Assembly (NCBI GenBank): GCA_900095095.1 | Contig: FMBT01000371.1 | Coordinates: forward strand, 62,001-126,000 | Source: Fragilariopsis cylindrus CCMP1102 | Lineage: Eukaryota > Bacillariophyta > Bacillariophyceae > Bacillariales > Bacillariaceae | Reading direction: 5' to 3' | DNA length: 64,000 nt | In this document: positions 32,696 through 45,605 of the stretch, one piece after another | Numbering within the stretch: the first letter of the stretch is position 1 | How the letters are laid out: every line of letters starts with the position of its first letter | The notes under the pieces: model-generated | The model's input: the letters and a program-made list of their open reading frames with translations, nothing else | What the model was told of the DNA's origin: nothing | Database searches by the model: none | Translations under genes and position numbers: made by a program

Positions 32696-35600
32696 TCACG
32701 TCGCTGTGTTGGTATTTCCCGCCTTATAACCTCCCATCATTCGATTATAATCTTCCAATTGTGTCCTAATCTCTTTCGTTCGTAATAAAGTAGATTCTAG
32801 AACGTGTTCTTCGTATTGTAATTCTTCAACTGTAGTTAAAGATTTACTCGCATGATGTAACGCAAGCGGATCGTTAAACATCGACTTCGATCCCCACAGC
32901 ACTAATACAATAGGCCGTTTTCGTTTTGTCGTCATCGATATCATTATTGTTATTATTGTTTTGAGACCATCCAGTAAACTTTCATCTACACGATCTTCTA
33001 ATTCTGATTGTGCATCTTCTAGTAATTTAATAAGTAAATTCTTCTTTTCAGCAGATACGTATTCTATGATAATTGAGTGTATTCCCATCGCGTTCATCGA
33101 GTGTATTCGCGTTTTCATTCCGAACAAAGCTACTTTTATATGAAAACTTGTGACTTCTACTTGATTCTTCACCATCAAAATTTTCTTCCGTTTTACCAAT
33201 TGTTTCAAGATTTCTAAGTTTACTGACTTGTATATTTTTACCTGTAATACAGTAAATGAGATACAGTACACATACATATATACATACATACATACGGTTG
33301 GCAGACATATGAGAGGAAGAAACAAGAAGAAAGAGAGTGAGCGAGGGGTCACGCAGTCAATAGGAATACTCGATTCGATTCGATTCGATTCGATTATCGT
33401 AGTAAAGTAGACAGCTCACACTAGCTACATGACATGAATACGCTTTACTATAGGTTGTACGTACCAATACCCCATAAATCAGTTCGTGCTAAATGATATT
33501 CTAAACTTTCACCACGTGATGGGAAATATTTTATTAGTAAGTCACCAAATTTACCTAAAAATGCTGATATAAAAACAAATCCATTTAAAAATAATGCTGT
33601 CCATCGGAATACATCTGATATAAACATACCCTGTGGTTGTAAAAAGACATCACCCAATCCAACAGTAAAAATACTGATATATGAAAACCAATATGAATCA
33701 CCAACAGTATAATCATATTCTGGTACACGCGATTTCCAATACGATCTTGCATTCCATGCAATTAAATTAATCCATAACAAACTAAGAACGGCCCATAATG
33801 GTACAGAATATTCAGGCTTGTGTAGCCATTTCATATTCAATCGTCGAAATATATCATCTGCTATTGTGGTATATGTATATCCAGCAACGATCGAAAGGAT
33901 CCCAAATGCAATGATTGATATCCCAACCTAAACAATATACCAATACATAACCAGCCTGTGTATTTGGTGAAAAGTTTCCTATTATAGATAGATAAGGTAT
34001 ATTAAAGTATATGATGGAGAGGAGATAATAGTGTAGGAGAGAAAGGTGAGATGAGAGCAGGAAAGACAAAACATTTACATCTACATCTATAGTGACTCCA
34101 ACGTATTTGTGTGGCGGTTCTGTTCAAAGGTGAATATAAAACTACACTGCACTGTGATACCGCAGCAGTATAGCAACTTACCATAACCGACGGCTATAAC
34201 GTTAGTGGCGACGACAAAAATGTGGGAGAAGAAGATGAAGTAAGTCGAAGGTACTTTAAGAAAGTAAATAAATAATAGCTTAAGTACTTACTCGTCATAA
34301 TAGTAAACCAAAACCATGCAGATGAACCAGTATTTGCATGACAACCATGTGAACCAGATGCACTTAGTACAGATTGTTTTGTTGCTTCCCAATAACATTT
34401 TGTACGATTTAATACAGTAAGATTATCGTTCTCGTTATCATATTTATTATTAGCACAATCATATTCAATAGTATAATTTTCATATAATTCCTTACGATTA
34501 TTTTCCCATTCTGCAATAAAATATTTTGTTTGATTTATATATATTGATGCTGAAACTTGTTTCTCAGATGGTTTAAATGGAATAGATATTCCTAGTTCTG
34601 TATCTGTTATATTCCAACATCTTATCCAATTAAATGTTAATCCACCATTACCACCTTTGTTGTCATGAATTAACAGTTTAAAATCATTTAATGCAACATC
34701 ACGAGTCGCATTCACGACAGCACTTAATAATACACCAGCAGTTTCTTCACAGGATTCCATATAATTATAGAATCCTTCTATAAATAATTCTAATGATGAC
34801 GATGACGACGAATCTTCGAAAGAAGACTATGAATCAATCGCAGCGGCACAGCAAACCCGGCGAGGCAATGATTTTTATGTTTATAAAGGAAAGAACAGAT
34901 CAGAGAAAATAACAGTAGTAAAATACTGAGTGAGAAATAGAGAAAGAGTGATGATTGCAGGAAAAATGATCACAAACGAATGGAACCAGTTCTCAGAAGA
35001 AGAAAGGAAAGAAATCAACAGAAACTTACGGTCGTGGTGGTGTTTCTCTTACTGTCATCTTCAAGGTCAGTAGTACTACTCGTGGTTTCATTTTCAGTTT
35101 CAGTTTTGGGTGGTAATAATGTTGCTAGTGTCAATAAGGATGGATCTAATATAAAATCAAAATCAATACCATCAATACCACCGATATTACCATTACTATT
35201 ACCAATATTGATGTTTGGGAACAATGTATTATTATTATTTGCAGCAGTATAGAGTCCCTTCCATGTCACATTCGCATCCGTTATATAGGATGATAATGAT
35301 GAGGATGATCCTGTTTTTGTAGGAAAATTGCCTAAATCAAACATTTGTTGTGGATCAGTATAAAAATTATTATTTGAAATACTATTGTTTGAATTTGAAT
35401 TTGAATTTAACTCGATTATGTTTGTATCTTGTTGCTGTAGTAAATTAATATATTGTAGAAAACATGTGGTGGGTAATCCTACTAATGCTGCTGTTGTTTC
35501 TTGGACTGGTAAACTTTTTAAAATCCATGTTTTTTGTAAAAATAAATCATTTTGATATATTTCTATTGGTCCTTCAAATATACTCATGATATATCCACCG

Positions 35601-36118
35601 ATTAATGTTACAATGATCAAACTATACATTAATAAATTTCTTGTTATTATTGCTATTAATCTTGGCCAACGATCAATAAAATTTATGATCCTGTTTCTTA
35701 TACTTTTTGGTAGTATATGAAAACAACATTTACGTTTCCGATATTTTTTATTATATTTATTCTTTTTCGTCTTCGTCTGTTTCATCTTCGTCTTCGTTGC
35801 AGATCCATCATTGTGTTTGTGGTGGTCATGAACAATATTCCCTTGAGAATTAATAATGTAGTCATCATTACCATTATCATCCTTATTGTCGTTTTCGTTT
35901 TCACTGCCGTTCACAGTAGAATTCATTCTAGTAGTATTCGTAGTTTTGAAAGTTTTGGGGAAGGATGTAGAAAAATAATCACCATCACTACCGCGCTCTT
36001 CATCGTCGTCGTCGCCGTTTTTATTGCCATCATCATCTATTCCTTCATTTCTCATGATAGCATCCTTCATTTCTTCTTCCTCTTGTAGCTGCACAACTAC
36101 TGCTGATGAAATAGTCAT
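32696..36118 (-). CDS. tandem-pore (K2P/TWIK-like) potassium channel, 5 exons
   Basis: Exons 36118-35030, 34826-34292, 34193-34182 (12 nt), 33978-33465 and 33241-32696 give about 897 residues. Introns are GTAAGT, GTAAGT, GTAAGT and GTACGT. The amino terminus is acidic and Lys-rich; TM1 is NLLMYSLIIVTLIGGYIMSI; a long extracellular loop with N-glycosylation sites follows; then SAWFWFTIMT leads into the first filter TTVGYG (residues 541-546), helix SIIAFGILSIVAGY, TM3 VPLWAVLSLLWINLIAW, second filter TVGLGDV, and TM4 LFLNGFVFISAFLGKFGDLL. A cytosolic tail ends in coiled coil. Two P-loops in one chain are the K2P signature; such channels set membrane potential. The microexon supplies exactly TVGY. 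Two single-base offsets lie in CCC runs (plus strand 33922-33924 and 33084-33086); one base fewer at each keeps one frame throughout. The neighbour at 50609 has a T1-type BTB domain but is unlinked. Confidence 0.85.
34182..34193 (-). other. 12-nt microexon encoding the pore filter TVGY
   Basis: The segment CCGTCGGTTATG is bounded by TTATAG on its 5' side and GTAAGT on its 3' side. Joined to exon 2 (ends ACG A) and exon 4 (starts GA AAC) it reads Thr-Thr-Val-Gly-Tyr-Gly-Asn. Flanking introns are 98 and 203 nt. Without it, exon 2 joins exon 4 in frame as Thr-Arg-Asn, removing the filter. Confidence 0.8.
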
Positions 36119-37094
36119 CCTTGATCCTTTTTAGTTAGTTAGTTTGAATTTCTCGGCTATCACAAATCCTGGAAAACTGTCACAAGGAATTATGGAGGGG
36201 AAAGGTAGAAAGTAAAGTGTATAGCCTAGTCGTCCTACTGTACTGTAATGATGTCTCGTGTCGTCAATACTAGTAGAAGGCAGATACTGTACGGTTGTAG
36301 TAGCAGGGATGAATGAATGAATGTGTGCGTTATTGTTTGTTGTTGTTTGTTGTTGCGGTCGTACGTTTTGAATTATTTTGAAAAAAAGGGCTGTTCTACT
36401 CTGTTCGCCTTTTCTTGACTGATGAAACACAGGTGCTTGCTGGTGATGTGATCTGTTCTTTCAAAAAAAAAATATGTTTCGCTCTTCCTCTCTTTTTATG
36501 TGCTTTCGTGAATCAATTCAGTCAATCGATCAATCAAATAATCATGGAACAAGAGGTAGGACCCTGACACACGATTGTGTTTCACGAAACAAAGTTCGTG
36601 AAGGGAAACTTGGCAAAATTTCATTAAAAGCAAGTTTCACCGATCGGGCAACTACAGTAGTGAAGTTTCCATGCAAACACCCTAGTTAGAATCATCCCAG
36701 GTGTATCATGATAATACAATATAGACAAATTGGAGTTGACTTAATGTGTTTCCACGAATTGTGTCAAATGCTATCTACGATTGCACGCAAGAAGCTTAAG
36801 AAAAAGTAAGCGAATACTCTGTATAAGAAAGCAACGAAATAAGACGAGACGAAAATCGGAAATTAGCAGGAACGTAGAACAAGATGAAATTTAGGTAGAA
36901 TGAAAGTAGTAGGGTAAAAATAGTGTTAGAATAGAAGTAACTAATATTATCAATTATATGTCAACTTTTAATATATATTGATAACAGCAGCTACAGTAGT
37001 TGGATTACTGTACAGTATTACTGTAGCTATGATATTTGATTTTTTTTATTTCTTCTTTTGAGTATCATGCATGCATGCATTTGTTTGTCATTTA
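36119..37094. other. intergenic, no gene seen
   Basis: AT-rich, with a TACAGTAGTTGGATTACTGTACAGTATTACTGTA inverted motif near 36990-37028 and ATGCATGCATGC at 37068-37079. No coding sequence is recognised. Confidence 0.45.
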
Positions 37095-39075
37095 TTATTT
37101 ATGTAACATTTTTAGAATATCTTGTGCACGTTTTTGAGTTGCTCCTACTTTATATGACTTTGTTGTGTGCTTATGTTGTTGTTGGTCGGTCTCCGTGTGC
37201 TTATTATTGTTGTTATTATCGTTATCGTCCTGTTCCTGTTCCCACACTTGACTCATTCTACTGGATATAGATGATTTTTGAATAAAATTTGTATCCAAGT
37301 AGGGTATCGATTTTTGCAATTATTTCAAATGCACCATATTTGTTCGCCAACACAGAATTTCTTGTAATTGTTTGTAAGACAAATGGTATAATAGCTTCAT
37401 AATGATATTGTGTATTAAATAACAAAGGTATAGTAATAGGTTGTTTTTTATTATTACTATTACTACCAATGAAACAATATTCGTAAAATTTTAATGCTGC
37501 AAATAATACATTATTATTACGATTCCAACCACTGCCGATGCCATCGCTATCGTCATCATTAGTTGTAAGCGAAATAAGAGACTTAGATAGTAAATCATAT
37601 TTTATTTCTTCAGTAAATGCTACATCAAAACCTTCCAACATAACAGTATGTCTCAAAGTTTTGAAAATATGTTCCATAATTTTGGGTATAAGAGGATACA
37701 GTGATGTTGTTTTTGCTGATGTTGATGTTGAAACTGACGACGACAATGACGAGGAAGTAGTTGATAGCAACGACGTTGACGTTGACGATGCGATGCTTTT
37801 AAGATCATCCTGTTCCTGTTCTTGTTTACTGATACTGCTCCCTTTGTGTTGTTTCTTATGATTAAGATTGTTTGTTATCGCTACCTTTAATAAACTTGAT
37901 GATGATGCAGCAGCTTTATGAATCAATTTAGACATACCACTTCGTGTTGTACCACTACTACTACTACTACTAGCACGTCCTGAAGCGATTATACTAGTAG
38001 TAGAGGAAGACAATAATGGTATTGTAACTGAAACACCAGGATCAGTAGTAGCAATATCAGTGATGGCATCATCCCTTTCTGCTGCTACATGTGGAACACT
38101 TGGGACAGTAATAGTAGATACTGTTTCTAAAGTATCAAGTCCAGCAGTTACAATTTTTGTTAAAATTGATGGATCATCTTTTTGTTTATACAAGATCTCA
38201 GTAGATAGTTTAATAATGTTTTGAATTGCATTCCAAATTCTTTTTAATGCAACTAACTTTGTTGCGGTAGTACCATAATCATCGTCGGTGCCATCGCCAT
38301 CGCCACCACCAGCAGCAGCAATTATACCAATATCACTACTACATATTTTTTCATTAGCAAGTAATAATAAATTAATACCATTACGTTTCACAAATAAAGA
38401 TATTATTTGTTGTTTATTGTTGTTCATTGTCATTGTCAATTTAACAATCACACTTACAACCACTGATATACATTCAATATCATTATTTTGAATATTCTTT
38501 TCAAGGAATGTTAACAGTGTAGGTATACAACCAAGTTCAAATAATTCAGTAGTTACAAAATTGTTGTTTTTACTAGTCCTTGTTTCTGAATTTGAATTCA
38601 TGTTATTGTTATTGTTGTTGTTTGACTTTTTAATCCATTTACGTATAGTCAATAATGATTTCAATGCTATCTTCCGTCGTTTTGACGACGATGACGAATT
38701 AGATGACCGTTTATGATCAGAGGAATCATCGAAAGCAACAATTTTGCATAGTTCCTTCATGATTTCATCTGATGTTGGTAATACAAAAGATTGTGTATTG
38801 GTAGTTATTACTGCCGATGATACTACTATTACGGTCTTATTACTTGTATCAACAAAAGGGTTAGTATTGGTATTGGTATTGGTACTAGTATTGGTATTAT
38901 CTGATAGTACTAACCGTTGACGTTTACTACTCGAACTTTCTTTTACTTCATTGATATCATTATCATTATCATTATCATTGTCCGTATTATTAGTAATACT
39001 GCGTTTGTTTTTATTGTTTTTGTGTTTCATCGTCCTCGTCCATAATCCGGAACTTTCATCGATAGTCGGTAGCAT
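37095..39075 (-). CDS. armadillo-like helical protein, low-complexity rich
   Basis: The ATG at 39075 opens 605 residues to a stop at 37258. After a basic, Asn/Asp-rich amino terminus, residues about 115-280 look like armadillo/HEAT helices (KIALKSLLTIRKWIKKS, GCIPTLLTFLEKN, ISVVVSVIVKLTM, NGINLLLLANEK). A Ser/Thr linker follows, then another helical region (PLIPKIMEHIFKTLRHT, NNVLFAALKFYEYCF, IIPFVLQTITRN). GCIPTLLTFLEK is typical of ARM repeats, which bind peptides or other proteins. At a TTTTT run at 37311-37315 (plus strand) a one-base offset would continue the protein as SIPYLDTNFIQKS and on to ATQKRAQDILKMLHK with a stop at 37095, giving about 675 residues. That extension looks like genuine coding sequence. 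No partner or pathway can be named. A diatom-specific protein is likely. Confidence 0.6.
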
Positions 39076-40268
39076 ATCGATATAGTAAGTTTAATATACA
39101 ACGAACCTGACTTTGTTGTCTTATTGTCATCAGCGTGAGATATTATTGTTGTGCAGTTATAACTTGTATGATGTTGTTTTATGCTAGAAATTTTTGAACT
39201 TTCAATTTTTTTTAAAATTGTTGTCATAAATTATCGCCCCGCTCTCTTAACAAGAATATTACTAGCTTACTACAAACGGTCAAATTTTTCATACGTTCTT
39301 GTTTCTTTCGTTTGTTCTTAAATATATACCCCTTAACAAAAAAAGATCTCCCCCTTATATGTTTGTAAAGTCTCATTCATTCGCGTAAAATAGAAACAGC
39401 AAGTGTCCGATAAGGTGGGAGTGAATCATAAGCGTTGCTACTAGTAATAGCTACTTACTTGATATGAAGCAAGCTATTAATTATTGAATCAAGAAGCAAA
39501 AGACAAATTATTGTACTGTCCTAGAAGGTGGGAGTTCGTCATACTGTAGCGATTATATTTACACGCGAAAAACTAGCATTTCGCTCACACCCTACCGCTA
39601 CAATAATACAACAGCCTACATGCATGCCTATACACCGTACCGTAGTAGGCTAATCCATCTTTCAATGAAAAATGAAAGCGAAGATGGCAACGCATGCCTT
39701 ATTTCGTCTTGGTGACAAAATAACACTACTAACATTAAAATGATAAAAAGATGAGAGATCATGCAATAGAGGATGCAGAAACATTTTTTTCAATAGAATA
39801 AAATTAGTAGAAAATTGTACTACTGTATTAATTAATGCATGGCTGTCTGTATATACCAATTTATATGTTATACACCTTTCTATAGCTTGAGTATGTATGT
39901 TGCTGCTGCTGCTGCTGCTGCTGCTGGGGGTGGGGGTAGCTGTCGTCATCTCGTACGACAGAACTATGCTTCGTGGTTTCTTAATGCGTGGTGTGTGTGC
40001 TGTGGCTTCTGCCGTATCGTATCGCATATACAGAATGAGATATAGGCAACAAAAGGAGACACATGCAGTCCTGTTCTCTCTACTACTACTACTTGAGGTT
40101 CATTGATTGATTGATTCATTCATTCATTCCCCTACCGACCATAGTGTGACCTGTATGATGTGTATAGTATTTCTTGTGTTTCTGTTCCGTTTCGGTATAC
40201 ATCAATCAGTACTGTAGTAGTAGTGTCTCTTTATAAAAGAGGAACTAATAGACGTTCCGGGATTATCA
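39076..40268. other. intergenic with microsatellites
   Basis: A (CTG)8 run at 39900-39925 sits next to a G-rich tract, and GATT/CATT tetramers lie at 40103-40128. An open frame upstream of 39075 (39027-39227, minus) could be part of the neighbour's 5' leader. No separate gene is supported. Confidence 0.4.
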
Positions 40269-40775
40269 TTACGTTATCAGCATTGTTGTTGTTTTCATTA
40301 TCCTTGTTGACGAATAAGTAAATTCGATACTAGGTCGTCCCGAGGATGAATGTTGTGGTGGTAGATCCATGTTGGTGCTTTGTTGTTGCTTCGGAGTAGA
40401 AGTAGTATTAGCGAGGAATCCCCCGTTCTCATTATTCGGTCCACAAAATAAGAAATCATTACTGTGGTGGTGATGATGATGATAATGATGATGAGGATGC
40501 TGATCGAAATTGTGTTTATGGTTCTTCATTCGTCTGGTTGACTTTCGTTGTTTTAAAGAAAAAGAGGTTGATGACGACGATGATGATGATAGAGAAAATT
40601 CTGATGATATGGTATCAATAGAATCGAATGAATCATCAAGACGAAGATGTTGACCAAAAAATGCGGTAGCACTACTTGTTGGAGAGGATGATGTTGTCGG
40701 CATAGTAATAGTATGATCGAGTGGAGGAGCAGCATCAATTGCAAAAGGAAGATTCGTTCTATGTTGGATCATCAT
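40269..40775 (-). CDS. His/Ser-rich hypothetical protein
   Basis: An intact 168-codon frame starting MMIQHRTNLPFAIDAAPP. It contains LRLDDSFDSIDTISSEFSLS (an acidic, possibly phosphorylated stretch with hydrophobic residues at regular spacing), a Ser run, a basic patch KQRKSTRRMKNHKH, and a His tract of about 16 His interspersed with Pro and Tyr. SSSGRPSIEFTY near the end is more complex than the rest. There is no signal peptide or membrane segment, and no family is recognised. The order DDSFDSIDT, basic patch, His tract suggests a regulatory or metal-binding disordered protein. The non-repetitive parts and the length of the frame support real coding, but only moderately. It stands alone, 1.2 kb from the armadillo-like gene on the same strand. 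Confidence 0.45.
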   Translation of the reverse strand: MMIQHRTNLPFAIDAAPPLDHTITMPTTSSSPTSSATAFFGQHLRLDDSFDSIDTISSEFSLSSSSSSSTSFSLKQRKSTRRMKNHKHNFDQHPHHHYHHHHHHSNDFLFCGPNNENGGFLANTTSTPKQQQSTNMDLPPQHSSSGRPSIEFTYSSTRIMKTTTMLIT

Positions 40776-42060
40776 GATAGTTTTTGTATTTTGGTGGCTC
40801 TAAAACTTTCGTAAATGTTCTGTGTGGATATTTTGTGAGAGAAGCGTAATTATACAGCCATGCAACAAAACATGCAAACACGAAATTCTCGTCACGTGAA
40901 GAAAAGATTTACTGTAGAAACTTCTTGTCCACTAACTTGTTAGCACTATTCATTCGTATTCGGTCGTGGTTTGTGTTCAACTCCGCACGTTTGACGTTAA
41001 CATACCGTTAACACTAGGGTGATGGATTTTGAGTAAGGGATACATAATATCACCGCGGGGAGCGTACTACAGTAGGACAAGATTTCGATACTGTACTGTA
41101 CTGCCTCTTCAAGAGTGCCGTACAGTTACTATGATGCATCAACAATGTGTATGATGATGTGATTTGTACAAAAGTCACATACATCATCATCCTCTTCCTC
41201 TTCCTCTACACAGTATAATGGTAATGTGAATGTATGTGCAACAGGATATTATGATCTACTTTTAAATATCATCATATTGCTGCATGCTCTGGAAATGTTA
41301 TTATAGTGGTCCTTTCTTCCTATGCATTTCTTTATGTTGGTTTTGACTGGTATGTACTGATTCCATATGTGTGGTTTCTTGTACACCTATGCAAAGAATG
41401 GTACCCATCATAAATAGCTGATATTAAGGGTAATATTGTTGATCAGAAGGACAGTAACTTTATATATACTACTAACATGGCTCTATTCCTCACAGCCTGA
41501 GTGTAGAGGAAAAAGCTAGCTCACTCTTCTTTATGTTTATTAATTTTATTCCAAGCTACATTTTAATTTATCTAATTCCAAGAAGAACAGGGAGCAAAAT
41601 GAAAAATCACAATAGATATAATGAGAGACAGAGAACTAGAGTATAACCCCACCATCATGAAGGTTCACTCTGTGCAATAATGATGATGGTTGAGGACAAA
41701 ACAATAACGGGTAGATTGTTGACTTTCTGTCTTTCTAAGACCTTAAGGAGCAAAGCTGCAGCTATTAAATAATAAGTTATATATATATACAATAATATCA
41801 GTCTGGATCAAAAAAATTGAATATGGTTTTAATGTGCAATGATACACAACATTGTTTCTCTTTACCTCTGGACAATACAACTACAGGTCCTTTGTAGTCA
41901 AAAGTCTAAATGTAATGCATACACAACAAATTTTCTGGAACATATTCAGCATGCACAAGTTAAGGAGATGATTCACCTAGGATGTAATAATATACCAACT
42001 TTGAATAGAATCAACCATGCATCAGAAGGGGGTGCAAATCACAAATCTTTAATGGATAAG
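40776..42060. other. gene-free, transposon-flanking DNA
   Basis: No gene is seen. A TACTGTACTGTACTG motif lies at 41089-41103. From about 41250 rightwards, the sequence changes texture to less simple, unique-looking DNA like that around the piggyBac-like element, and could be old mobile DNA. Confidence 0.35.
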
Positions 42061-42424
42061 TTTCCATAGAAGGAACATCAAATTCTCACACAGCAGCAAT
42101 AATGCTTGTTGTTTTGAACATACTATTAGATTGACGGGGATGGATAGAGTCAGCAAAGGAGGATACACCAGCATTATAACAAGCAGTGTTGAAGTCATTT
42201 ACCTATCAACGCAGTCTTTTAAATGCAAAATTTTAGTTGTTGTTGTTGTTGTTCCATATTATTTGGTTGACATGAATTGAAATAGAATCAGCATACATGC
42301 AATACATGCACCAGGAACAAATATACCAGCTGTGCACCAATTTTGTTGTCCTTTTTACCAATACAATATTTACCTGGAAGGTCTACACAAATGTGCAACA
42401 AATTCCCACATATAAAAGCAGCAC

Positions 42425-42457
<33 letters not shown>

Positions 42458-42960
42458 CATACTGCTACTATTTGGTTGACAGGAATAGTAGAATAAGGAG
42501 CATATTATAAGCAATGTCAGTTCTACAATGTTTACACAAAATTCTCAGCAAATTCTCACACAGCAATAGTTCTTGTTTCAAGTGCAGGACTAAAGAATAC
42601 AAGAATGGCACAGGAAATTTAACACAACAGCAGGCAGGAACAGAATTAGCATGTACCAGGATAGGATGCACCACCTAGCAACATACCAAGCAATTAGTAT
42701 TGATATAATTTATTAACCTCTCAATACAACCTTTACAGGCAGAAATAAATAAATGCACAACAAATTCTTACACACATTGTCACTTGTTTTTCTTTCTTTC
42801 TACTATTTGTTTGGCAGGAAGGAATAGAATCTAGTAAGAGGGTGTACCAAAAACATACCAATCAGCATGCACCAGAAGAGAATGAACCAAGTGATACACC
42901 ACTACCGCTGAAATTTACACATCGCAAAGTTTGTTACACAGAATGAACAACAAAACCAGG
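42060..42960. repeat. degenerate tandem repeat region, about 190-280 bp units
   Basis: Variants of AACAAATTCnCACACA followed by a GTTGTT-rich run, TACTATTTGnTTGnCAGGAAnnGAATAGAA and AGnATnnACCA recur from about 42075, 42220, 42385, 42545 and 42755. Unit spacing is irregular and copies are much diverged. A (TTG)10-type run lies at 42424-42456. This array abuts the transposon to the right. Confidence 0.55.
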
Positions 42961-44313
42961 TAAATTGGTTGTTGCTGTTGTCGCAAAGAGAGGATGCACC
43001 AGTGATGCAATAATAAAATTAGTATACTCCAATAAAATAAGAAAGAAGATAACCTACAAGATCCCCATTAAACAAAGGAAGAATATATTACATGGTGGAA
43101 CATCTATACTTCAGTCAAATCAGAAATGACACTACATTCAGTAGCTGTGCCAGGAGGAGCTGCTGCAGCATGCTGTATGACAACCACCTACTGCCATGAT
43201 TCTATCCCCTCCTTGGTTAAATGAAGTAGTTAAAAATTGTATCCCTTCTCCATAGTACCTGCTCACATATATACTTTGATGTGTAGCCTCTTGGTCTCTT
43301 TTATGCAGATTTCAAACTCGGACATTTCTTGTACTTACAATAAAATCTAGCCCTATTCCCTTAACCACCACTGGTACAGATAAATGATTCCTCCCCAGTT
43401 GGTAATTCTTTAGTTGGTTAAAAGCAATTTTTGATAATGGAAGCCTGAGCAGTAATGAGCAGTAATACACAAACTAGTGTTTGAGGAGTACCAGTTTGTA
43501 CAGTAGGGGGAGGTAAATGGTTGTCGATGTGAATCACTCCTTGCTCTCCTTCCATCCACAGAAGAAGAAATGGTAATATCCTTGTAGCTTGGGTGGAGCT
43601 CCACTACCTCCTGTCTCATTTCAGATCCTTGTTGAAGTAGGGAGTGAGCCAAATTGTTTATACATGGTTTCATCCCATTGCTTTATCTCCAGGATGTATT
43701 TGTTGTAAGCCATTTGTATATTCTGTAAGATTATTTAGATTCATATGAAATAAGGGGCTGCTAACTTGGGACTCCATCCATACTAATAGTTTTCAGTATC
43801 CAGATCATACTTAGCTTCAGCTCCATTCCATTATCAATCAAATGAAAAGTATTACAGTAACCCCATTGTTGAATAGGAACATCAACATCACTAAATTCCA
43901 TGTCCCTCCTGTTTGTTTCTGGACTCCTCCTCTTTCTTTTCATTCCTCCTCTTAATTATAATAGAACAGCACAATGGAAATTAGAAAGCGTCCTGACAAG
44001 GTTGTTATCTGCCAAACAGAGTATGTCAATGCCTTGTCCTTGTGTTGATAGAGAAGAGACTCATGTTTATTGATTTGAATTTCTTTTGCACTACAAGCTT
44101 CCTCCAACCATGTTAATACCCCATTCTTCCCTTCCTACTAGACACATGGCATCACTCATATAAGCAGAGTCCATTACAACACAATGACCTTTATATTTGT
44201 AAGGATCCAACATAAGATCATACAATGCCACCATCTTCTGTTTGGTAACAGTCTGCTTGTTGTGCTTATCAATATCTTGATCGGATTTACCACCATACAC
44301 CCTAGCAAAGGCG

Positions 44314-45299
44314 CGTTCCGGCTCAACCCTGCGCTGTTTTGTGCAATAAAGGACAATCTGCGGACAGACGCCTGCCACACGGGATTGGTTAACACGCGCT
44401 ATCGAGTGAAGTACTAACAATTGGGCGGATTTTTAACTGTATGGTAGCTCCTCAAACCTTCTACAGTACAAAATCATTTTGATTCTACACATTCCAAATT
44501 ATCGACAGGTGTAGGTAGTGTAGCACGATTTTGAGTACATCATACAGTTAAAAATTCGCCCAATTCACCCATCGGTTCTTTCTTGAAAATAATAATTTTA
44601 TCGCGCACCAATGCAGTGAAAGTAGGAATTTTCCTTTATATCAACATGAAAATGGGAATGTATTGAATCGAACCTCCATGGGTATCGGTCTATTTAACAT
44701 ACGCTTATGAGACGAAATATAGATATCTGTACTCTTAACAAGGACAAAAAATTTCGGTTGAATTGGATCAATTTTTAGTACTTAAACTCTCTCTTAGAAA
44801 AAGATGCACATGATCGGATTTTTCGAAAAAAACACGTCCTACATACCAGTTGATAATTGGTCCTCCCTTAATATACTAATAACAGTAAAAATTATCGCAT
44901 TAGCTAATATAACAGTAATAGAGACATCTGTATTAGCACTTTATCTATTAGTCCATTATTAAATTTTTAATTTTCCTCTCTTATGCACCTCTTCCTGGCG
45001 ATTCGAAATTAGCCTGCCACCCATATATGACCTGATAGAATTTTCCCCAGATGACCAAATCACACCCAAGTTTTTTTCTTCTCTTAACAGTACGAATATA
45101 AATATTTCGTCTCATAAGCTTTTGTTAAATAGAATGATATCCAAGGAGGTTCGTTTCAATACATTCCCATTGTCTGTATCAATGGATAATTTTCCATCCA
45201 ATTCTTAATAATTTTGAAGAATTTTCCTTGTCGCAAGCCTATCGCGCATCAACATTTTTAGTCGCGAGTGTCCCTCAAAAGGCAGCATCGAGCCGGAAC
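44314..45299. mobile_element. 986-bp foldback element with long inverted termini
   Basis: Both ends read GTTCCGGCTC inward. Long imperfect inverted arms follow: a block around 44640-44740 (GGGAATGTATTGAATCGAACCTCC, GAGACGAAATAT) is the reverse complement of 45095-45200. Each arm is about 200-400 bases. The element interrupts the piggyBac-like transposase between its TYK and YGGKSD segments, so it arrived later. No protein is encoded. A clear target duplication is not visible at the edges. Confidence 0.7.
44417..44568. mobile_element. about 150-bp MITE-like inverted-repeat element
   Basis: AATTGGGCGGATTTTTAACTGTATG at the left end is the near-perfect reverse complement of the right end (CATACAGTTAAAAATTCGCCCAATT). 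It lies within the left arm of the 986-bp foldback element and is missing from the right arm, which indicates a third-level insertion. Confidence 0.65.
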
Positions 45300-45573
45300 A
45301 CCCCCAAACAACTTTGTATGTACTAAGAGATCCTGTAGTAACACATACAGTATGATGAAGAGTTGCACCAGTTCAAATTAGTTTGAGCTCTGGTCCTATT
45401 GTCATGACACTATGATACCAGCCAGCCACTTGGCTCTCATCAGTAGTGACCCACTTCCCAAAGTTGACCATAGCTTGCCACCGCTTGTAAGAAGAAGAAG
45501 AAGAAGAAGAAGGAGGAGGAGGAGGAGGAGGAAGGAAGGCTGTTTAGTAATTTTTTCGAAACATAACAACAAT

Positions 45574-45605
<32 letters not shown>

